Both the position numbers and the translations under genes were made by a program. Under the pieces are notes generated by a model. It made no database searches. It saw only the letters and a list, made by a program, of their open reading frames with translations, and was not told the origin of the DNA. From Thiobacillus sp. UBA3361 (lineage in GTDB: Bacteria; Pseudomonadota; Gammaproteobacteria; Burkholderiales; Thiobacillaceae), in the NCBI GenBank assembly GCA_002360535.1, contig DEQR01000045.1, positions 66,306-87,726 of the forward strand: 21,421 nt of DNA, written 5' to 3'. This document shows positions 21,420 to 21,421 of the stretch, in pieces (position 1 is the first letter of the stretch; each line of letters starts with the position of its first letter).

Positions 21420-21421
21420 CA

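Noticed and set aside
1..21421. CRISPR arrays, insertion sequences, integrases, toxin-antitoxin or phage-defence genes
   Set aside because: I saw no regularly spaced repeats, transposase or recombinase motifs, or defence-type domains anywhere in the window.

Overview
The window is GC-rich and densely coded, and reads as a stretch of Betaproteobacterial-type chromosome, probably from a sulfur-oxidising, facultatively nitrate-respiring organism. The reasons are a rhodanese-TusA-DsrE2 sulfur-relay cassette as found in sulfur oxidisers, a NarX/NarL nitrate sensor pair next to a Crp/Fnr-type regulator, tandem diheme c4-type cytochromes, and fused bifunctional MnmC. The genus cannot be fixed from the sequence alone.

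Layout. 1-271: 5' end of alaS (minus). 524-1745: rhd-tusA-dsrE2 (plus), with a near-consensus sigma70 promoter in front and a strong hairpin terminator behind. 1959-3988: two single exported-protein genes, one of unknown function and one CsgG-like with a C-terminal SH3-like domain, each followed by its own terminator. 4046-7726: a compact minus-strand operon, hslO - small outer-membrane protein - dgkA - mnmC, with overlapping or near-abutting genes. 7824-10622: an endonuclease/exonuclease/phosphatase (EEP) family gene, convergent msrA, and a DUF3391/HD-GYP c-di-GMP phosphodiesterase. 10665-13548: a hypothetical UPF0149-like protein, apparently with a short leader ORF, and an M20 amidohydrolase (minus). 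13583-15679: a small membrane protein and phosphoglucomutase (plus). 15698-18258: narX-narL (minus). 18518-19204: Crp/Fnr regulator (plus), divergent from narX. 19274-20613: two diheme cytochromes c (minus). 20774-20850: tRNA-Arg(ACG) with its own promoter and terminator. 20987-21419: decayed, fused remnants of an EEP gene and lipA.

How the parts work together. The rhd-tusA-dsrE2 products would pass sulfane sulfur through cysteine persulfides, feeding a cytoplasmic sulfur-oxidation system that is not in the window. NarXL plus the Crp/Fnr protein would sense nitrate and oxygen or NO; their shared 259-bp intergenic region carries an Fnr-like half-palindrome and a NarL-like 7-2-7 heptamer pair. 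The c4 cytochromes would carry electrons to terminal oxidases or denitrification enzymes. The rest is housekeeping: tRNA wobble modification, lipid kinase, redox chaperone, methionine sulfoxide repair and glucan metabolism.

No new multi-gene system is evident. The items most worth a second look are the lipA/EEP fusion remnant beside tRNA-Arg, the Hsp33 lacking two of four zinc cysteines, the leader ORF at 12148-12219, and the narX/crp-fnr control region.
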